Assembly: GCA_036272915.1 (NCBI GenBank)
Contig: DATAXV010000131.1
Location: forward strand, 1 to 21,857
Direction: 5' to 3'
From: DATAXV01 sp036272915
GTDB lineage: Bacteria > Chloroflexota > Dormibacteria > Dormibacterales > Dormibacteraceae
DNA length: 21,857 bases
The number at the start of each line of letters is the position of its first letter. The stretch's first letter is position 1. Shown here one piece after another: positions 1-7,161 of this stretch. The notes beneath the pieces were generated by a model. It ran no database searches. It was given only the letters and a program-made list of their open reading frames with translations, and was not told the origin of the DNA. Position numbers and translations under genes: made by a program.

Positions 1-259
1 CCAGCGCGGTGCCCAGGATCAGGCCCAGGGCGACCTCCCAGAAGGAGCCGCCGAAGACGGCCACGCCGATCACGCCGACGTAGATGGTCGCGAACTCGAG
101 GTTGGGGGAGACCCAGGTGGCGAAGAGCTGGAGCGGCCGGCCGTGCCGCTCCTCGTCGGGGATGTACTCGATCCCGCCCGGCTCGATCTGAACCACACTG
201 TCCCCGTACGTCCCCTCGCGGACGGGAACGGAGGAATCGACCTGGACCACATCGGACAT
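1..259 (-). CDS. NCS1 family nucleobase:cation symporter (cytosine/purine permease), N-terminal part, runs off left edge
   Basis: Reading the minus strand from the ATG at 259 gives an open frame to the window edge (86 codons), so only the N-terminus is present. It starts MSDVVQVDSSVPVREGTYGD, followed by a hydrophilic stretch containing GIEYIPDEERHG. A first membrane segment follows (LFATWVSPNLEFATIYVGV) and then a second hydrophobic run rich in Gly. The hydrophilic tail with 'IP..ER.GRP..LF..W...N' ahead of the first helix is typical of NCS1 permeases (CodB/purine-cytosine permease group), which import nucleobases with H+ or Na+. Its divergent neighbour encodes a cytosine deaminase, which supports cytosine as substrate. 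An AAGGGAG sequence about 11 bases upstream could be the ribosome-binding site. The family is fairly clear; the exact substrate is inferred from context. Confidence 0.8.
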   Translation of the reverse strand, partial: MSDVVQVDSSVPVREGTYGDSVVQIEPGGIEYIPDEERHGRPLQLFATWVSPNLEFATIYVGVIGVAVFGGSFWEVALGLILGTAL

Positions 260-301
260 GCGCTTTCTCGCTCCCTTCGCTGGATACCTTGGAACCTCAA
301 G

Positions 302-317
302 TGTACGGGGCGGTACA
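302..317. promoter_or_regulatory. Inverted repeat TGTAC-N6-GTACA in the permease/codA divergent promoter region
   Basis: The 90-bp gap between the two divergent starts contains the perfect inverted repeat TGTAC-GGGGCG-GTACA. It overlaps a TACACT box on the minus strand (300-305) that could be the -10 of the permease gene. A second palindrome, TCACGTGA, lies at 327-334. These are operator-like, but no regulator gene is adjacent and the binding protein is unknown. Confidence 0.4.
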
Positions 318-337
318 GAGCCGCTATCACGTGACGG

Positions 338-343
338 TAACCT
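338..343 (+). promoter_or_regulatory. codA: Candidate -10 box TAACCT for a leaderless codA transcript
   Basis: TAACCT ends 6 bases before the GTG start of codA, and no Shine-Dalgarno sequence is visible. This is the spacing expected when transcription begins at the start codon. The same octamer GGTAACCT recurs at 16992-16999 ahead of the hspR leader. No convincing -35 element is seen. Confidence 0.35.
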
Positions 344-349
344 GACCCG

Positions 350-1609
350 GTGCTCGATCTCCTGCTGCGAAACTGCCGGGTCCTGGGCGAGTCCGAACCC
401 CGCGATCTGGGCGTCCGGTCAGGTCTGCTGGCGGTCCCCGAGCCCTCCGCCAGGGAGGTCGTCGACGTGGGCGGGGCGCTGGTCACGCCGCCCCTGGTCG
501 AGCCCCACCTGCACCTCGACGCGGTGCTGACGGTCGGCCAGCCCCGGCCCAACGAGAGCGGGTCCCTGTTCGAGGGCATCGCGATCTGGGGCGAGCGCGT
601 CCGCGACCTGACCGCGGAGGACGTCAAGCGGAGGGCGGGCCGGGTCCTGCGCTGGCAGCTGGCCAACGGCGTCCAGCACGTCCGCGCGCACGTCGACGTC
701 TGCGACCCGGAGCTGACCGCCCTGCGCGCGCTGGTCGAGCTCCGCGAGGAGGTGAGGGACCAGATCGACCTGCAGCTGGTCGCCTTCCCCCAGCAGGGGA
801 TCCTCTCCTTCGAGGGCGGCGCCGAGCTGATGCGCCGGGCGGTCGCCATCGGCGCCGACGTCGTCGGCGGCATCCCCCACTTCGAGCTGACCCGGGAGAT
901 GGGCGTCGAGTCGGTCCGGTTCGCCTTCGAGCTGGCCGCCGAGCACGGCCTGATGGTCGACATCCACTGCGATGAGACCGATGACGAGCACTCCCGCTTC
1001 GTCGAGGTGATGGCCGCCGAGACGATCCGGCGGGGGATGGGCGGGCGGGTCGCCGCCAGCCACACCACCGCCATGCATTCGTACGGCCAGGCCTACGCCT
1101 CGCGCCTGATCGCCAACCTGGCCCGGGCGGGGATGACGATGGTCACCAACCCGCTCGACAACTCGGTGCTGCAGGGCCGCTTCGACGCCTACCCGGTGCG
1201 GCGGGGCCACACCCGGATCAAGGAGCTGCAGCAGGCTGGGATCACCGTCGCCATCGGCAACGACTCGGTGATGGATCCCTGGTACCCGCTGGGCTGTGCC
1301 GACCCGCTGCAGGCGGCCTTCGTGCTCGTCCACTTCGGCCACATGAGCGGCGCCTCCGAGCTTCGCCGGCTGCTCGCCATGATCACCACCGACCCGGCGC
1401 GGGTGCTGGGGCTGGCGCCGCCCCGATTGATGGAGGGCGAGCCGGCCAGCCTGGTCGTCTTCGACGCCCCCAGCGAGGCCGAGGCGCTCCGCCTGATGCC
1501 GCGCCGCCGGCTGGTCCTGCGCCGCGGCCGGGTGGTGGCTCGGACCGAGCCGGCGCGCACCACCATCCTCTGGGACGGCGATGAGGAGGAGGTCTCCTTC
1601 GCCCCCTGA
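350..1609 (+). CDS. codA: Cytosine deaminase (CodA-type amidohydrolase)
   Basis: This 419-residue protein hydrolyses cytosine (or a close analogue) to uracil and ammonia in pyrimidine salvage. It is an amidohydrolase-superfamily TIM barrel. Its active-site motifs match E. coli CodA with a constant 8-residue offset: HLHLDA (His53, His55), AFPQQGI (about 145-151), HCDETDDEHSR (His206, Glu209), ASHTTAMHSY (His238) and GNDSVMDPWYPLG (Asp305). These supply the metal ligands and general acid/base. At the position of E. coli Asp314 there is Ser306, next to the catalytic Asp, so substrate preference could differ. The start is a GTG without a visible ribosome-binding site but with TAACCT just upstream, consistent with leaderless expression. 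The divergent NCS1 permease would supply the substrate. Family assignment is secure; strict cytosine specificity is inferred. Confidence 0.9.
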   Translation: MLDLLLRNCRVLGESEPRDLGVRSGLLAVPEPSAREVVDVGGALVTPPLVEPHLHLDAVLTVGQPRPNESGSLFEGIAIWGERVRDLTAEDVKRRAGRVLRWQLANGVQHVRAHVDVCDPELTALRALVELREEVRDQIDLQLVAFPQQGILSFEGGAELMRRAVAIGADVVGGIPHFELTREMGVESVRFAFELAAEHGLMVDIHCDETDDEHSRFVEVMAAETIRRGMGGRVAASHTTAMHSYGQAYASRLIANLARAGMTMVTNPLDNSVLQGRFDAYPVRRGHTRIKELQQAGITVAIGNDSVMDPWYPLGCADPLQAAFVLVHFGHMSGASELRRLLAMITTDPARVLGLAPPRLMEGEPASLVVFDAPSEAEALRLMPRRRLVLRRGRVVARTEPARTTILWDGDEEEVSFAP

Positions 1610-1674
1610 GCGCCGAGTCGAGCGGATCGCGTAGCATCGATTACAGGGCGGGTTTGCTGGTCGCAACCGACTTC

Positions 1675-1690
1675 GTTAGTGGCGGCTAAC
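1675..1690. promoter_or_regulatory. Inverted repeat GTTAG-N6-CTAAC upstream of the iron permease
   Basis: The 137-bp gap between codA and the FTR1 gene contains GTTAG-TGGCGG-CTAAC. The half-sites resemble those of DtxR/IdeR iron boxes (GGTTAG-CTAACC), but the arms are 6 bases apart instead of about 1. Nearby TAGACT (1704-1709) could serve as a -10. Iron-dependent control is a hypothesis from the gene's function. Confidence 0.35.
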
Positions 1691-1746
1691 CGTTCTGTTT
1701 GCGTAGACTAAGCGGCATCCGCGAACTGACTCAGGAGCAGGTGGGA

Positions 1747-2784
1747 GTGACGGGGCAGCGATGGCGGGCGATCGCGAAGATCGCCGGCGGAACCTTGATC
1801 GTCGTGTTGGCTCTGGCGGTGGTGGCGGCCCTTCTCTGGGCGGCGCTGGCCGCGGCCGGCAACCCGGATCCGACAGACCCCGCGATCCGGCGCCACATGA
1901 CGCCGCTGGCCGCCGTCATCGGCGCCGGCATCCTCGTCTTCCGGGAGGGCCTGGAGATGATCCTGGTCCTGAGCGCGATCACCGCGAGCATGGCCGGGGC
2001 CAACGCCTTCCAGCGGCGCCCGGTCGCGGCCGGCGGCGTCATCGGCCTCATCGTCACCCTCGCCACCTGGTTCATCGTCGTCGCCATCCTCAACCAGGTC
2101 AACCTGCCCGAATACCAGATTCAGGCCGCGACCGGCTGGCTGGCGGTGGTCGTCCTGCTGGTGGTGATGAACTGGTTCTTCCACAAGATCTACTGGACCG
2201 GGTGGATCCAGGTCCACAACCGACAGAAGCGCCGGCTGATGCATCTGCCCGGCGACGCCCGTCAGAAGCTGCTGCTCGGGCTCGGCCTGCTCGGCTTCGC
2301 CTCCGTCTACCGGGAGGGCTTCGAGGTCGTCCTCTTCCTCCAGAGCTGGCGCCTCGAGGCCGGCATCTGGGCGGTGGCGGCGGGCGCGGCGATCGGGCTC
2401 CTCCTGACCGGGGCGGTCGGGACCATCACCTTCGTCGGCCATCACCGGCTGCCCTACAAGCGGATGCTGGTGCTGACCGGGATCATGCTCGGCTTGGTCC
2501 TCCTGGTCATGGTCGGCGAGGAGATCAACGAGATGCAGCTGGCCCAGTGGATGACGACCACCCTGCTGCCCGGCAACCCGGTCTGGCCGGACTGGATGGG
2601 CACCTGGTTCTCACTCTTCCCCAACTGGGAGACCCTGATCGCCATGGCCGTCTCCGGCGTCCTCGTCGTGGGCTCCTACTTCGGCGCCAACTACCTCCGG
2701 GTGGTCCGTCCCCGGCGCCGCGGCGAGAGGGGCGCGGTCCGGCCGACCCAGGCGCCGGCCGACCCCGTCACCAGCCGCGGCTGA
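1747..2784 (+). CDS. FTR1/EfeU-type high-affinity iron permease
   Basis: The protein has 345 residues from the GTG at 1747, which has AGGAG 9 bases upstream. An upstream in-frame TTG at 1699 lacks a site and is less likely. FTR1 permeases move iron across the membrane using paired R-E-G-L-E motifs in helices. Both are visible here, REGLE at about residues 66-70 and REGFE at about 189-193, each inside a hydrophobic segment. Seven or eight membrane helices can be read, ending with a basic tail (RPRRRGERG). No EfeO or EfeB partner or multicopper oxidase is adjacent, so it stands alone in this window. An inverted repeat about 60 bases upstream may be an iron-responsive operator. The family is clear; Fe2+ versus Fe3+ cannot be told from sequence. 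Confidence 0.88.
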   Translation: MTGQRWRAIAKIAGGTLIVVLALAVVAALLWAALAAAGNPDPTDPAIRRHMTPLAAVIGAGILVFREGLEMILVLSAITASMAGANAFQRRPVAAGGVIGLIVTLATWFIVVAILNQVNLPEYQIQAATGWLAVVVLLVVMNWFFHKIYWTGWIQVHNRQKRRLMHLPGDARQKLLLGLGLLGFASVYREGFEVVLFLQSWRLEAGIWAVAAGAAIGLLLTGAVGTITFVGHHRLPYKRMLVLTGIMLGLVLLVMVGEEINEMQLAQWMTTTLLPGNPVWPDWMGTWFSLFPNWETLIAMAVSGVLVVGSYFGANYLRVVRPRRRGERGAVRPTQAPADPVTSRG

Positions 2785-2790
2785 CCCGAC

Positions 2791-2867
2791 CCTCCTCCGC
2801 CGGCTGAGGTGGCCGCGCGGGCACCTGGTTCAGGTCACCGCAGGCGTCGATCCGGAGCCGGAGGAGG
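2791..2867. terminator. Long imperfect hairpin filling the convergent gap (possible bidirectional terminator)
   Basis: CCTCCTCC (2791-2798) plus GGCT (2802-2805) pairs with AGCC (2856-2859) plus GGAGGAGG (2860-2867). This makes a 12-bp stem with a 3-base bulge, with its arms next to the stop codons of both convergent genes. A smaller hairpin, ACCTG-GTT-CAGGT (2823-2835), lies in the loop. There is no long T-run, so intrinsic termination is plausible but not shown. Confidence 0.4.
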
Positions 2868-3938
2868 TTATACCGGCAGGCGCCTGATGGTGCGAGGGTC
2901 GACCGGAACGCCCGACTTCGCCGACGCCATCGCGGCGAAGCACAGCGCCAGTCCAGGCAGAGCGGTCCTGGCTTCGTTGGAGGGGAGGCGGCCGGCCTCG
3001 ATCGCGGCGAGGAGCTCTCCCATCGTGCCGTGCATGCCGTTCTCCCACCAGTGGCCGCTGAGGGCGACCGACTCCTCGCCGGCATCCGTCCTGAGGGAGA
3101 CGGAGGGGCCGCCGAGCTCGTCGGGAGCGGCGTGGATCAGGGTGCCGCCGGTGCCGTCGACGCGATAGCCACCGCTGCGGGCGCGATGGCTCGAGCCCCG
3201 CAGCAGGATGGTCGCCGATGCGGCGGGGTACTGGATCACGACCTGTGCCGAGGTGGGTACGGGGATCGCCTGCCCCTGGGTGCGGCCCAGCGTCGCGTAG
3301 ACGCTGGTCGCCGGCTCCGAACCGGCGAACAGCTGCGCGACGACGTCGAACCAGTGAATGCCGAAGTCGTACAGGATGAGGTCGCTCATCTGCGAGAAGA
3401 CCGGATGACCGCTCACGTCGACGTCATGCGGCCAGTAGAGCTCGAAGTCCGCCGAGGAGAGCGTCCCGACGATCCCGGATCGCACGGCCGACAGTAGGAA
3501 GGAGAAGTGGGGAGCCCACCGCCCGTTCTGATTGACGGCGAGGACGCGGCCGACCGAGTCGGCGAGACCGGCGAGGGCCTCGCCCTCCTCCAGATCGGAG
3601 ACGAAGGGCTTCTGGCTGAGGACGTGCTTCCCGGCCCGGAGCGCGTCGCGAACCAGCCCGGGGCGGACGTCCACGTGGGTCGCGATGTCGACCACCTCGA
3701 CATCGGTCCGAGCCAGAAGCTCTCGATGGTCGGTGGTGACCCCGGCCTCGGGGAAGAACTCGTCGCGTCTTCCCCGCGCCTTCTCGATGCGTCCGTCGCA
3801 GAGCATCAGCACGCGATAGCCCGCTGCCCGGTAGGCGGCCAGATGCTTGCCGCTGATGTTGCCGCACCCGATGATGCCGATCCCCGGTGAATAGGCCACC
3901 GGGTCGCGCGGCAGGTACGGGATCTCGGCGATCGTCAT
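2868..3938 (-). CDS. Gfo/Idh/MocA family oxidoreductase (second of a tandem pair)
   Basis: 356 residues from the ATG at 3938, which overlaps the stop of the preceding gene as ATGA and so is probably translationally coupled. Gfo/Idh/MocA enzymes are NAD(P)-dependent dehydrogenases acting on sugars, inositols or their derivatives. The N-terminal Rossmann fold shows GIIGCGNISGKH at about residues 19-30. QKPF follows at the end of the nucleotide domain, its Lys being the usual catalytic lysine. DFGIHWFD in the C-terminal domain matches the family's D-x-G-x-H substrate/catalytic motif. About 17 residues precede the Rossmann strand, which is common in the family. The open frame continues upstream of 3938, but that part is antisense-frame read-through of the neighbour. 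The substrate is unknown. Confidence 0.87.
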   Translation of the reverse strand: MTIAEIPYLPRDPVAYSPGIGIIGCGNISGKHLAAYRAAGYRVLMLCDGRIEKARGRRDEFFPEAGVTTDHRELLARTDVEVVDIATHVDVRPGLVRDALRAGKHVLSQKPFVSDLEEGEALAGLADSVGRVLAVNQNGRWAPHFSFLLSAVRSGIVGTLSSADFELYWPHDVDVSGHPVFSQMSDLILYDFGIHWFDVVAQLFAGSEPATSVYATLGRTQGQAIPVPTSAQVVIQYPAASATILLRGSSHRARSGGYRVDGTGGTLIHAAPDELGGPSVSLRTDAGEESVALSGHWWENGMHGTMGELLAAIEAGRLPSNEARTALPGLALCFAAMASAKSGVPVDPRTIRRLPV

Positions 3939-5041
3939 ACGGGCGCCTCCTCTCCCTCGGTGCGGGCGTCGAGGAGCTCGACCGTCCGACCCAGCCGCGC
4001 GCTCTCGCGGGCGGAGTCGACGATGCGCTGGCCGATCCGCGAAACCACGGGTGAGAGCGGGCCGGTGAGCCCGCCGCCGCCCTCCAGCGCCGCGATGACG
4101 TGCTCGACGCCGTTGCGGTTCTCCGGGGCGAGCTCGTCGACGGGGAGCCGCACGCCCTCGGGGTGCTCCTCCGTCTGCAGGGTGATGTGGTCCCGGTAGT
4201 CGTAGCTGGAGATCGTCCCGCGCGAGCCGGCGACGACGAAGCCGCAGAGAGGCTGGGGCTGATGGGTCCAGGGATCGGTGAAGGTGCCCCAGCGAGTGTG
4301 GAAGGTCGAGAGGCCGCCGGCGAAGGAGGCGATGACCACGGACTGTTCGTCGACCTCGTCGCCGGGCAGGACATGGGTCCGCGCCGTGATCGACGTGGGC
4401 AGCTCGTTGGCACGGAACCAGGTGCTCAGCGTCGCCCCGTAGCCGAGATAGTCGAGGAGCGAGCCTCCGCCCGCGGCCTCCTGGTACCACCACGTGGCCC
4501 GCTTCGAGGCCGCGTTCGCGGCGGGGTCGACCTCCCTCTTGTCGTGCAGGTGCCTGAGCGGCCCTCGATTCCCGTCGTAGTAGTGGATCTCGCGGACCTC
4601 TCCGATCGTCCCCTCCCGGATGAGGCGTTCGGTGGTGCGGTGCGGGGGGTACCAGGCGAGGGGCCAGTTGACGGCGAGCAGCACCCCGGACCTCTCCGCC
4701 GCCGCGATCATCTCGTCCGCGTCGCCGAGCTCCGTCGCGAAGGGCTTCTCGACGATCACGTTGATGCCGGCGGCGGCGAGGCGGCCGACCCAGTGGGGAT
4801 GATCCCTCGTCGTCGAGCAGACGACGGCGACGTCGATCGCCTCACCGATCAGGTCGTCGACGTCGGGGAATCGCAGCCTGGCCGGGAGGCCGAGATCGTC
4901 CGCCACGGCGGTGAGTCGTTCCGGCTCGCCGTCCCACACGCCGGCCAGTTCGGCACGGTCACTGCTGAGGATGGTCCGGATGAAGTCCCCCGCGTGCATG
5001 TGATCGAAGCCGATCACCGCGAACGCCCACCGCTTCTTCAT
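3935..5041 (-). CDS. Gfo/Idh/MocA family oxidoreductase (first of a tandem pair)
   Basis: 368 residues from the ATG at 5041, chosen because GGAGGA (5051-5056 on this strand) lies 9 bases upstream. Another ATG two codons earlier (5047) would be only 3 bases from that site. The N-terminal Rossmann fold begins FAVIGFDHMHAGDF, a variant in which the usual glycine-rich turn is followed by His-Met-His. EKPFA at about 98-102 supplies the catalytic Lys, and GGGSLLDYLGYG lies where the family's substrate motif is expected. The first residue after the second Gly differs from the more canonical GCGNIS of its tandem partner. The two proteins share family but not close sequence, so they may catalyse successive steps or form a heteromeric enzyme. 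Substrate unknown. Confidence 0.85.
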   Translation of the reverse strand: MKKRWAFAVIGFDHMHAGDFIRTILSSDRAELAGVWDGEPERLTAVADDLGLPARLRFPDVDDLIGEAIDVAVVCSTTRDHPHWVGRLAAAGINVIVEKPFATELGDADEMIAAAERSGVLLAVNWPLAWYPPHRTTERLIREGTIGEVREIHYYDGNRGPLRHLHDKREVDPAANAASKRATWWYQEAAGGGSLLDYLGYGATLSTWFRANELPTSITARTHVLPGDEVDEQSVVIASFAGGLSTFHTRWGTFTDPWTHQPQPLCGFVVAGSRGTISSYDYRDHITLQTEEHPEGVRLPVDELAPENRNGVEHVIAALEGGGGLTGPLSPVVSRIGQRIVDSARESARLGRTVELLDARTEGEEAPV

Positions 5042-5098
5042 CGTCATCTTTCCTCCGTCCAGTGATTGATGGCGGCCGTCCGACGCGTCGCCGGCCCG

Positions 5099-5635
5099 TC
5101 AGTCCGGGGCGTCGCCGGCGACGATCGCGTAGAGGAGCGAGTCGCGCCACTCACCGCGCACGTGGTGCAGGTGGCGCAGCCGGCCCTCGTAGCGCATCCC
5201 GTTCTTCTCCATGACCCGCGCCGACGCCCGGTTGTCGGGATGGCAGGTGGCCTCGATCCGGTGCATCCCCAGTTCGAAGCCGAGCTCGATGAGCAGCCCC
5301 ACCGCTTCGGTTGTGTAGCCGCGGCCCCAGCGGTCGCGGCGCAGCACGTAGCCGACGTCGGCACGGCGGTGCTGCCAGTTGCGCACGCGCATCCCGGCGG
5401 CGCCGACGACCTCGCCCGACTCGAGCTCGACCATGGCCAGCTCGAAGGCCTGGCGGGGCTGGCGGGTGGATTCGCCGATCAGATAGCGGAGGAAGCTCAG
5501 GGCGCTGCCGCGACCCCCGTCCTCCCAGGTCAGGTGACGCGTCACGGCGGGGTCGCCGCTCCAGGCGACGACGGCGTCGACGTCCTCGAGCGTGAACTCG
5601 CGGAGTTCGATCCGGCGGCCCTGGAGCGGCGTCAC
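5099..5635 (-). CDS. GNAT family N-acetyltransferase (RimJ/RimL type)
   Basis: 178 residues. The GTG start overlaps the carboxyltransferase stop as GTGA, indicating translational coupling. The protein opens with the RimJ/RimL pattern RIELREFTLEDVDAV. The acetyl-CoA-binding motif is visible as RWGRGYTTEAVGLLIELGF, followed by HPDNRASARVMEKNGM (motif B region), and the full domain length fits the family. GNAT enzymes of this type transfer acetyl groups from acetyl-CoA to amino groups of proteins, antibiotics or small molecules. The substrate here cannot be predicted. Its place between a CoA carboxylase subunit and two dehydrogenases suggests a metabolic substrate more than a ribosomal protein, but that is inference. 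A 57-bp gap separates it from the next gene. Confidence 0.87.
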   Translation of the reverse strand: MTPLQGRRIELREFTLEDVDAVVAWSGDPAVTRHLTWEDGGRGSALSFLRYLIGESTRQPRQAFELAMVELESGEVVGAAGMRVRNWQHRRADVGYVLRRDRWGRGYTTEAVGLLIELGFELGMHRIEATCHPDNRASARVMEKNGMRYEGRLRHLHHVRGEWRDSLLYAIVAGDAPD

Positions 5636-7161
5636 ACCGGGGGCACCCCGTGCCCCGTCAGGCCATCCGGCCGGTAGCGATCGAGGTAGGCGTGGAAGCG
5701 GGCGATCAGCTGCCCGCGCAGGGCCTCCGGATCGACGACGTCGTCCACGATCAGGTTGGAGGCGAGCTTGTAGAGGTCGACGTCACGCCGGTACTCCTCC
5801 TCCAGCTCGGCGCGCTTCGCCGCCCGCTCCGCCTCCGGCAGCTCCTGCAGCCGGTTGAAGAAGACGGCGTTGACGGCCGGCTCGGGGCCCATCACCGCGA
5901 TCTGCGCCGAGGGCAGGGCGATCACGCAGTCGGTGTCGTAGGCGGGTCCGGACATGGCGTAGAGGCCGGCACCGTACGCCTTGCGGACGATGACCGAGAT
6001 CTTGGGCACCCGCGCCTCGGCGACGGCGGTCAGCATCTTCGCCCCGTGGCGGATGATGCCCTGGCGCTCGACGTCGGTGCCGATCATGAAGCCGGGCACG
6101 TCGGCGAGGAAGAGCAGGGGCACGTTGAAGGCGTCGCAGAGCCAGATGAAGCGGGCCGCCTTGTCGGCGCTGTCGACGAAGAGGACGCCGCCCTTCTGCA
6201 TCGGCTGGTTGGCGATGATGCCGACGCTGAGGCCGCCGAGGCGGGCGAAGCCGGTCAGAAGCTCGCGCGCGAACAGCGCCTTGACCTCGAGCCAGGAGCC
6301 CTCGTCGACGAGACCGGTGATCACGCGGCGCATGTCGTAGCCGCGCCGGGCGTCGGCGGGGATGATCTCGCTGATCGGGGTGCGCGTCCGGGCGTCGACG
6401 GTTTCCGCCCGGGGTGGGAGCTCGACGCCGGACGGCGGCAGGTAGCCCAGGTAGCGCCGGCACAGCTCGATCGCCTCCCGGTCGTCGGCGACCAGGAAGT
6501 CGCCGCAGCCGCTGACCGAGCAGTGCATGCGAGCGCCGCCGAGCTCCTCCAGTGAGACCTGCTCGCCGACCGTCACCGCCACCATCCGGGGCGAGCCCAG
6601 GTACATCGAGGCGTTGCCCTCGACCATGACCACGACGTCGCAGAAGGCGGGGATGTAGGCGCCCCCGGCCGCCGAGGGACCGAAGAGCAGGCAGACCTGG
6701 GGCACGCGCCCTGAGAGGTGGACCTGGTTGCGGAAGATGCGGCCCGCGTGGCGCCGGCCGGGGAACATGTCCAGCTGGTCGGTGATCCGTGCGCCGGCGG
6801 AGTCGACCAGGTAGAGCATGGGCACCCGCATGCGCTCCGCGGTCTCCTGGATGCGCAGGATCTTCTCCACCGTCCGCGCGCCCCATGACCCCGCCTTGAC
6901 GGTCGGATCGTTGGCCATGACCGCGACCTGCCGGCCCTCGATCCGGCCCAGGGCGGTGACGACGCCGTCGGCGGGCAGGCCGTCGGCGAGGACGTTGGCG
7001 AAGAGCCCGTCCTCGATCAGCGAGCCTTGGTCGAGGAGTGCGTCGAGGCGCTCCCTGACCGTCAGCTTGTTCTGGCTGCGCAGCTTGGGCACGGCGCGGG
7101 CGACGCCGGCCAGCGCCTGCTCCCGCAGCCGGCGATGCCGGTCTGGATCGGTGTCGCTCAT
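5632..7161 (-). CDS. Acyl-CoA carboxylase, carboxyltransferase (beta) subunit
   Basis: 509 residues. It transfers carboxylate from carboxybiotin to an acyl-CoA. The N-terminal crotonase-fold half shows SAGARI (121-126), PGRRHAGRIF and GPSAAGGAYIPA (161-172), which form the oxyanion and CoA pocket. The C-terminal half shows GGVLFVDSADKAARF (324-338), LADVPGFMIGT (352-362) and AYGAGLYAMSGPAY. In the last motif the residue aligned to the Asp/Ile specificity switch of actinobacterial PCC/ACC beta subunits appears to be Tyr, as in methylcrotonyl-CoA carboxylases. It overlaps both neighbours by 4 bases. No biotin carboxylase/BCCP alpha subunit is in the window, so the partner must be encoded elsewhere. 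Methylcrotonyl-, propionyl- or another acyl-CoA are all possible substrates. Confidence 0.9.
   Translation of the reverse strand: MSDTDPDRHRRLREQALAGVARAVPKLRSQNKLTVRERLDALLDQGSLIEDGLFANVLADGLPADGVVTALGRIEGRQVAVMANDPTVKAGSWGARTVEKILRIQETAERMRVPMLYLVDSAGARITDQLDMFPGRRHAGRIFRNQVHLSGRVPQVCLLFGPSAAGGAYIPAFCDVVVMVEGNASMYLGSPRMVAVTVGEQVSLEELGGARMHCSVSGCGDFLVADDREAIELCRRYLGYLPPSGVELPPRAETVDARTRTPISEIIPADARRGYDMRRVITGLVDEGSWLEVKALFARELLTGFARLGGLSVGIIANQPMQKGGVLFVDSADKAARFIWLCDAFNVPLLFLADVPGFMIGTDVERQGIIRHGAKMLTAVAEARVPKISVIVRKAYGAGLYAMSGPAYDTDCVIALPSAQIAVMGPEPAVNAVFFNRLQELPEAERAAKRAELEEEYRRDVDLYKLASNLIVDDVVDPEALRGQLIARFHAYLDRYRPDGLTGHGVPPV

Noticed and set aside
419..1666. Large minus-strand open frame antisense to codA
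   Set aside because: It has low-complexity Gly/Asp/His/Arg-rich translation typical of the complementary frame of GC-rich coding DNA. The plus frame carries complete CodA catalytic motifs.
1675..1690. Canonical IdeR/DtxR box
   Set aside because: The half-sites match but the spacing (6 instead of about 1 base) does not, so it is reported only as an operator candidate.
1699..1746. TTG start for the iron permease
   Set aside because: There is no ribosome-binding site, while the GTG at 1747 has AGGAG at 9-base spacing.
3939..4493. Upstream extension of the second Gfo/Idh/MocA frame
   Set aside because: It lies in a different frame of the first dehydrogenase gene and shows Arg/Pro-rich shadow composition.
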